Below, one piece after another: positions 57,223 through 64,000 of a stretch of 64,000 bases of DNA. A program made the position numbers and the translations under genes. The notes beneath the pieces were generated by a model. It had not been told where the DNA came from. It saw only the letters and a program-made list of their open reading frames with translations, and made no database searches. Numbering within the stretch: position 1 is the first letter of the stretch; each line of letters opens with the position of its first letter. The stretch is from Chloranthus sessilifolius (taxonomy: Eukaryota; Streptophyta; Magnoliopsida; Chloranthales; Chloranthaceae): the NCBI GenBank assembly GCA_021018995.1, contig CM037584.1, positions 145,779,317 through 145,843,316 on the forward strand, read 5' to 3'.

Positions 57223-58269
57223 GTATGTATGACTCGTACCTAAGGTTGAAATGAGGGTCATCTCATAAAATTTTATGCTCTTATAGAGGTGTAGGATTTC
57301 GAATCCTAACATCCATATGTTCAATTTTGTCTTGGTAATTGTCAAAATCAAGGTATCAAAAATCGGCCGATACCAATACGTATCGGCGATACGTGTCGGT
57401 TTCTCGGCAAACCGATATGTATCGAGTATCGGCCGATATGTCTCGGTTTGGGCCCAGATGTAGATTTTTTTTTTTTAAATAAAAAATAGGCCAATACATA
57501 TCGGTATCAACCGAGTCGTATAGGTCCTCGGCAAACCGATACCCAAGTTCGATACCGATTTTGATAACTTGGTTAAAACCCTATAGTACTCTTAAGTTTT
57601 CCCATAATTTTAATTTATATTTTATTTTTTTTAATTGTTTTGTATTATGAAAAGTTAGTCTAATGCCTCGGAGGGTCCGAGTAATACACTAGATAGCACC
57701 CAAGAATTGCTACCTGAAAAATCGAACATCTCGGAGAAAATTAGCATTTCATAATCAATAAACAACATACACCATTGGAAGCTCATTTTCTATATGAACC
57801 ATCAATTTTTCAGAACCAATATAAAGAAGAAATAAGGACGGAAAGAAAAACCTTGATGCAACCAAGTCCAACTAGAAAATTAGTCACTCTTTTAATCTCA
57901 ACATATATATTCAAAAGGCAATCCATAGTAGCATGTGTTATATCAATTGATTCTTAAGATGACTTCACCTATTGGAATGCTTGTAACTTTGAATTAATTT
58001 ATTCAAATATTAACCAATTAGAGTCCATAGCTCTCTCTCTCTCCAAGTGTCGTGCATTTGAACTCCTTTGTTTTAAACGACACTTTTTAATTCCTTTGTT
58101 TTAAACATTTAACATCAATTAAACGGGAATTGATCATCAAAAGGGAATTGATTTGCTTTATCAAAAAATTAGCATCAAGTAAAAGCGAGACCGAGTCTCT
58201 ATTGGAACAATGAAATCGCTACATAGAGATAATATATCAAAAGTTGACATTTGTCCACTTCTAATAATG
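57223..58269. other. Spacer with a MITE-like palindrome
   Basis: No gene. AT-rich apart from the palindromic unit at 57349-57572. The short open frames are not conserved-looking. Confidence 0.5.
57349..57572. mobile_element. MITE-like palindromic element
   Basis: About 224 bases with imperfect terminal inverted repeats (CAAGGTATCAAAAATCGG at the left; complement of CCGATTTTGATAACTTGG at the right) and an interior dense in CGATACGTATCGG and TATCGGCCGATA words. No clear target-site duplication. It could equally be a palindrome-rich satellite fragment. Confidence 0.5.
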
Positions 58270-60614
58270 TGTAACAATCCAAAATTTTCGAAATCTTAAT
58301 ACCCAACTAACTGCACGTGCTTAATAAAATAACCCTATGATTTTCTTCCATACACGTGGCGCGGTAAATTGGTCTTTCCCTCCTCTACATGTGCGTCGTG
58401 ATGTAACATCCCGAAGAAAATTCCAAACTCAAACACGCCCGATTTTGTGTACGTGTTCGGCAAGGCACGAAATTCCACCTTGAATTTTTAAATAATTTAT
58501 TTATAAGCATGCATTTTGGGTGCGAAATGTGAAGTTAGATCTTAATTTTTGCAAATTGATAAGAAGTCCGTGCACCGACTCACGGTGTGCCGGCTTAACA
58601 CCGAATTTGGCCTATAAGTTAAAAGTGGATATAAATAAGCTTCGTAAAAACATCAGTGGTGAAAGATTTAATTTTAGGTGAAGCTAGACCTCGTTTTGGC
58701 ATTGATAAGAACCCATGCACCGAGCCACGACATACCGGCTTAACACCAGATTGGCTATCATAAGTTAAGAGGATAAAGTCAAATGAAAACAAAATATATA
58801 GATATTTGCTTTGTTTTGCTTTGAAGGAGAAGAGAGTAGATAGCTCTCCTCAAACCCTCTTTTGAACGTTCAATATCTAGATCCCTCCTCCAACTTCGTC
58901 TTCTTCGCAAAGAGGGTGTTATCTTCTTCATGAGGATCGCCATTGACTCCGATCGCTCTCGTTGATTTCAACCGTGGGGGGAATCAAGTGCCGACATTGT
59001 TTAGATCGATGAGTTGATGGGAGCGTAGCTTCAAACGATTGTGAACTGATCGACATGAGTATTGCAAGTGCGACTTAGGAAGAAGGAGTTCATTATTGGT
59101 TAGTGTCGAGTTTCGTTTGGTCTTGATCGCCAAGAAACGCCACAAGAATTACTCTGAAATCCTTAGCAAAGATCATTGCAAACCACTTGAACGACCGAGA
59201 AAGGTGGGCATCATAGCATTATCATATGAGATTGTCTTCCTAGATTTAGATTAACAAGTGTATGGTGTTAGAACGAGCTATTTTTGAAGTTTGGGAAAGG
59301 AATCGAGTGTGGAAGAAGAAAACCCGAAGGGCTCTGAATCTGTCAAAACTGATGGATCGGTTTAAACCGATCAAGCGGATTTAATAGAACAGAGAAATGT
59401 GAAATTCTGGAGAAACCAATCGATCAGATTTCTCTGCCTTGGAAAATCAATTGGCCGGTTTTGAACAAAGTCCTGAATACTGTCTTTGTATTTTGGCCAT
59501 AACTTTTTACTCTGAACTTGGATTGGTGCATTCTCTCGGCGTTGGAAAGACGACAACAAGTTCTATAACTTGTGTGAATTAACAATTTCATGAGTCAAAT
59601 GTTTTAAGAGTCAAAATTAAGGGGGAAGTTGGAACAAATTCTGCATGATCCAAGATTAACACGAACTTGTCCATTCCGCTTCAGTTTTGAGAAAATATTT
59701 AAATACATAGAAGTTGTTAGTAATTAGAGTAAATCTTTAAACCATTATCGTATATGTCTGATATAGAAAAAGGAATCAGTCATCGTCGAAAAGGTTCGTC
59801 TCATACCTTCTTGCAACGTTAGGAATCAAGGTAGGAGAACTCAATGCTTAAGTACAATTTTGACTGATTCATAGATTTTCGTGATAGATAGAACAAAATT
59901 ATGATGAATGGAATTTGATTTGAAACTTATTTTTGACTGACATGAAGCATTTGAAATTTGATTTGATTTAACTAATTTGACTATTGAGGAACCTTCGAAC
60001 GCATTTAATCTTTGAATGCTGAATCAATGAAGTATGAATCTTTGAAGTCTGTATCATTGAAACATGTTTATTGAATATTGAATACATTGAGTTATTGATT
60101 TATCTTATGCATGTTGAATATCGTACATCTTAGAATCACCGAACTGTATTGAACTCTGAATCTAGAACCCTTGATCTTGAAATCATCGAACATTGAACAT
60201 TGAAAACAAACTCTGAACTTAGAAAATGAACTACGAACTACAAACTATGAATATGAACTTCGAACACAAACATCGAATATGAACTCTAAAATTTGAACCG
60301 TTACAATGGGTCATCCGTGTATTTGACCCAACACGGTGGCATATCTGTTAAGTGGTGAAAATTTCCACTTTTCACCCTATAACCTGACCATTGATAGACC
60401 TGTGAGCACACTAAGCTTTTGTCAAGTGCATTTTATAGACAGCAATAAAAGAAGATACTAATGTAAAAAACCACTCAAGAATGCCCAAAAAAGGGGCTAT
60501 CTCTCAGCACAGGACAACCCTAGCAACAGCACACCAGAGGGTAGCACATCATTAGACCCTTGGAGCGCGTGGCTACAGCAGGGCAAGGCGAAGGAAGTGA
60601 GAACAGGTCGAAAA

Positions 60615-61020
60615 CGTCCTATCGATTGGTCACCTGAAGACTTCGATAGGAGCTGAAAGCAAGGAAAGGAAGAATTCGTGCAGTCGAAAAAGTTTACGAT
60701 AGGATCTGAAGGCAGAAGAAAGATGAATTCGTGCGGATAGATCAGTTCGATAGGATCCAAGAACCTATCAGGCAGCTGAAAGGAATGAAGAAACCATCCT
60801 ATTGAATGCCTACCTGAGCGTCAAAGGAACCTATCGAATGGTTTCCTGAACCTATCGAGATGAAGACGCTGGAACATAACCTATCGAAATGATTCTCCAA
60901 CCTGTCGAATACTCCAAGCCAAGGGCAGATGGAACCTATCGAAGGGATCTGAGAACCTAGTGAAAGGACCAAAATGCTCTATTCCAACCTGTCGAAAGCT
61001 TCCTAAACTTGTCGAAATCG
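60615..61020. repeat. CCTATCGA word cluster in the solo LTR
   Basis: About fourteen words such as GAACCTATCGAA, TTCGATAGGATC, CCTATCGATTGG and CCTGTCGAA at irregular spacing, upstream of the TATA box. Confidence 0.8.
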
Positions 61021-61222
61021 TGTGCAAACCTTCTCAGAAATTCAGCTGTGCACACATTGAGATTCAGTGACCTGCTATACGCAACTCGAGGCACTTAGTG
61101 ACCAACACGACGGTTCCAGAAGATGCCCTAGGAAGCCTTAACCGACCCACATGCTTTAACAGAACTCTAACAAACTCTGATGATCTTCTAGAAGGGATTT
61201 TTGGCAGGAAAAATAGGAGAAA

Positions 61223-61235
61223 GTTATATATAGAG
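61223..61235 (+). promoter_or_regulatory. TATA box of the D-type solo LTR
   Basis: GTTATATATAGAG, about 200 bases after the word cluster. Confidence 0.5.
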
Positions 61236-62479
61236 ACCCCCAATTGCAATGGAGGGGGATCGAGATTTGAGCCAAATTATGGAGATTAGAGCTTGCAGAG
61301 AAATTCCATTTCCCTCCTTTAGCCCAACCATGGTTGGCTAAATTCCTTGGAGTAGCGAGGAGCGAAGTTAGATCTGTAATTAGGTAAGGTTAAGAGTGCT
61401 ATTGTAGGTTCCTAGCTGCACAGACTACAGATCTGAGAGTATTTCCATTGTAGAGTGACCTTGTTTGCAATGATAATATTATTTTTAATGCTTTAATTAG
61501 ATTTAAAGTTCCTTTGGTTCCATTTGGTGATCGATCGGATCTGTGTAGAGGAGTCTGTATATTAGCTCACCCACTTAACTGGTAGACCTCTTAGATACCA
61601 TCTGATCTCCCTGGATCTGATGCTCCTGTGATTCTTTGAGTCTGTGAATTGGGAATTGCAGCATCTGTAGTGGTTTAAATTGTTCTAATTGATGCTCTGG
61701 CTTTGAAGGAGATCCCTAAGATGGCCTGTGACCATTAAAGTGGACAGATCATAACCTTAAGATGAATCTAAGCTCAGGCTCCAATTGGATTCATCTGCTG
61801 CAATCCATGGATTCAATAAAGTCTATAGGATGGTCTGTGACCATTAAAGTGGATAAATCATAGCCTTAAGATCAGGTGGATCCTGTGATTTGGAGTGGAA
61901 TTTATACCCTGCAGCTGTGCTTATAGCCAGTTGAGGGAATTGTGTGCTCTGACCCTCTGTAGCATGATTAATCGAATCCAATTTCAGTGAAAACCAACCT
62001 CCAAGCTACTCTTCTCCATTTTCTGCTTTTTACTCTCTTCCCCTGCAAGATCTAAGCTCCTAAACTCGATCCAATTTAGTTTATGTTTAATTTCAGCTTA
62101 GTTTAAGTGACAATCCAGTTTAAACCTCTCCCCTGTCTTTTAGCTAACTTAGCAATAGTTAGGGTGCCAGATCTGACACAGATCTGGAGATTTATCATAT
62201 TTCTAACCAACCTCCCTGTGGACATTCCCTTACTCACCATTCTTTTAAAGCTTGCTACAACAGATCTTGACTACTTGCAGGTCTGTGCAAGTATGTCTGC
62301 CTAGGTTTATTGATGATTTTAGACCCTCATTTGAGGCAAGGCAAACACTCTAACAATATCCATGTACTTGTACCAACACGGCAGGATATCTGTGTATTTG
62401 AGCCGACACGGTGGGATATACGTATACTTGTACCGATAAGGCGGTGGATCCGTACTTGTACTGGCACGGTGGAATATGA

Positions 62480-62740
62480 ATATGAACTTTGAAACACTGA
62501 ACTCTGAATTATGAACACTAAAATATGAACTCGAGCAATGAACACTGAAATATGAACTCGAACTCTGAACACTGAACACTGAATCAGAACTTTGAATATC
62601 AATGTGGACGTCGAATCTAAACTTTGAAAATTAGACTTGAATAGTAATTTGAACTCCGAATCCAAACTTGAATTAGAATTTAAATTTTAGTGTGAACACT
62701 GAACTTTGAATTTGAATGTAAGATTGTAAATTTCAATTTG
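62480..62740. repeat. GAACTCTGAA / ATATGAACTC micro-repeats
   Basis: Irregular tandem permutations of GAACTCTGAACACTGAA and ATATGAACTC. A similar stretch lies at 60150-60300 on the other side of the solo LTR, so it is one block of LTR E. Confidence 0.7.
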
Positions 62741-63309
62741 ACTTGAAAATATATTTTTTTTATTCCTTGTATTTATGCTTCCGTCACTAAATGTATGTAT
62801 CTGATTGGATAAAATGTAATTAATATTGGTCTTCTCCTACTGAGTTTAGATGATTAGCTCACCCCGACTATACATCACAGGTGTAGATACTGATCAGGAT
62901 GTGGTTTAGAGGCGAACCCTGATTTCATACCAAAGGAAGAAGAATATCTTCCGCCTAAAGCGTATTTTTCTTAATAGACTTGCTACAGTATAGTGAGTAA
63001 CCTTTTGTACACATGATTTTATATACCACTGTTTAGGTGACGGACGGCCGTTACCGGTGGTTTTATTTTTAGTTCTATGTTCATGTTCGATGTATAGAAA
63101 TAGAATCTTATTTATGCCATATATGATATATCTGCTTTGATTTTTCGATACTATACTCTAAATGGATTGTGAAGTACGATCCGACGACACGAGATTTCTT
63201 ATCATCCTTGTGGAAAATTTCAAGTCGCCACAGTAGGTATCAAAAATTCTTTATCAGATGGTCCGATTTTCCCAGGTATTCGTGTAGGGGGGAAATCGGG
63301 CTGTCACAC

Positions 63310-64000
63310 AATGAGTGATCAATTTTAATAGATATAATTGATAATGAGTATTTTAATAGATATAATATATTGAATTCGTTGAAAACTAGCCGAAATATAC
63401 TACTATTGGCCATGCTCAACGCAATATATAATCATATGAATATACCGTTCATTTACCACCGAAATATTTAAGATATTAAATTTATTGGCTGATGTTTTTT
63501 AGATTTTTATTGTATATAATATTAATTTTATGAAAACTTTTATTTATTATGTTTTATATACTTTGATGTTTCTGTCTAAAGCGTATATGTAGATAAACCA
63601 AATATCCTATAAAAATCTTATATTTTAGGTGTTAATAGTTTATTTTTTGAAAGCACCTTTCTTCTATAAAATCGTGTAAATTTTCAAAAAGTCTATTAAT
63701 TTTGTAGAATCACTAGAAACTTAAAATTGATTCGCAAGAAATTTTTACATAAACTTTAGGTCGAAATAGATATCTTGGAATCCATTTGTTGGATATGTAT
63801 TATAGTTTTTAAGAAGTCTATTATTTTAGAATATTATATAATATATTTTAGGTATAAATAAAATAAATCTTAGAAGTCGTGTCCAAGTTGTTTGAAGGTC
63901 TTTTACCTTTTTTGATAAGTAGCATAAATCTAAGAATCTATTTATAATATTACTCTATCTAAATAAAAGTCTATAATTATATTTTATTTCTTAAAAAGGA
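63310..64000. other. AT-rich flank, nothing recognised
   Basis: About 690 bases of AT-rich sequence right of LTR E. I see no gene, LTR end or tandem repeat. Confidence 0.5.

Larger units (their letters stand above)
60346..62355 (+). mobile_element. D-type solo LTR
   Basis: 2010 bases, TGTTAAGTGGTG to CTCTAACA, with ATATC duplicated at 60341-60345 and 62356-62360. Related to LTR D at the start (GTGAAAA...CCACTTTTCACCC) and closely to LTR G. Contains the CTATCGA word cluster (60615-61020) and a GTTATATATAGAG TATA box at 61223-61235. No interior is present. Confidence 0.93.
60315..62480 (+). repeat. ~33-bp tandem repeat of LTR E, interrupted
   Basis: One to two units before the solo LTR (60310-60345) and about four after it (62356-62480), consensus ATATCCGTGTACTTGTACCG plus ACACGGTGGG. 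The solo LTR inserted within the array at the ATATC of a unit. Confidence 0.75.
58270..63309 (+). repeat. Chromovirus-type LTR E, split by a D-type solo LTR
   Basis: Starts TGTAACAATCC (58270), with a second start-like TGTAACATCCCG at 58402, and ends GGGCTGTCACA (63309). Flanks TAATG (58265-58269) and CAATG (63310-63314) differ by one transition, supporting one insertion. Without the solo LTR it is about 3.0 kb. Right-hand blocks match LTRs B and F (GACTATACATCACAGG, TTACCGGTGG, CCGACGACACGAG). A second terminus-like piece, GTCGCCACA plus GTAGGTATCAAAAA (63224-63245), precedes the real end. No coding sequence. Confidence 0.6.

Noticed and set aside
58402..63232. LTR E starting at TGTAACATCCCG and ending at GTCGCCACA
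   Set aside because: The flanks of that pair (CGTGA and GTAGG) do not match, while the wider pair 58270-63309 has flanks TAATG and CAATG.

Overview
This is plant nuclear DNA made almost entirely of nested LTR retrotransposons. I found no host gene, rRNA, tRNA or CRISPR array. The evidence for a plant is the set of element types: chromodomain Ty3/Gypsy elements primed by initiator tRNA-Met, Athila/Tat-like Gypsy elements with tRNA-Asp-type primer sites, Ogre/Tat-like LTRs opening TGTAGACACCC, and a short-LTR Ty1/Copia element. An angiosperm is most likely; the species cannot be told. Every coding region is decayed, and where the ancestral codon can be guessed most stops fit one C-to-T or G-to-A change.

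Layout, left to right. (1) 1-4273: the 5' part of an Ogre/Tat-like element on the minus strand (O1), running off the left edge, with its 5' LTR at 2688-4273. (2) 4276-7060: a stack of LTR pieces: truncated LTR G (minus), chromovirus LTR H with its polypurine tract (minus), and chromovirus LTR F (plus). (3) 7061-57222: an old Copia element on the minus strand, split into at least three pieces by two large Gypsy elements. (4) 7228-31174: chromovirus B (plus, target-site duplication AATAA). Inside its 3' region sits Ogre-type solo LTR S1 (14103-26285, TSD AATGT), which is itself split by Athila-like element I (15091-25865, TSD GTGCT). (5) 31894-55161: chromovirus A (minus), whose reverse transcriptase is split by non-autonomous element D (39161-50043, TSD CCTTG). 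(6) 57223-58269: spacer with a small MITE-like palindrome. (7) 58270-63309: a chromovirus-type LTR unit E, split by a D-type solo LTR (60346-62355, TSD ATATC). (8) 63310-64000: AT-rich sequence with nothing recognisable.

Insertion order by nesting: Copia, then B and A; S1 in B, then I in S1; D in A. Separately H, then G, then O1; and E, then its solo LTR.

Two things stand out. First, A, B and D encode a related non-gag/pol protein (here aORF): after pol in A and B, and in the gag position in D. In A and B it ends in an acidic tail. Second, each LTR family carries its own reiterated CG-containing palindromic word (CTCGAGCGAG-like in A, TCGCTCGCGCGAC-like in B, CAATCGATTG in I, CCTATCGATAGG in G and the D-type solo LTR, GCGTATATAATATATACGC in O1). 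In A and B the word of the LTR reappears just upstream of the aORF. A family-specific protein/binding-site pair is a testable idea, not a demonstrated one. D also holds a ~240-bp inverted duplication of its own aORF that would make a long hairpin RNA.
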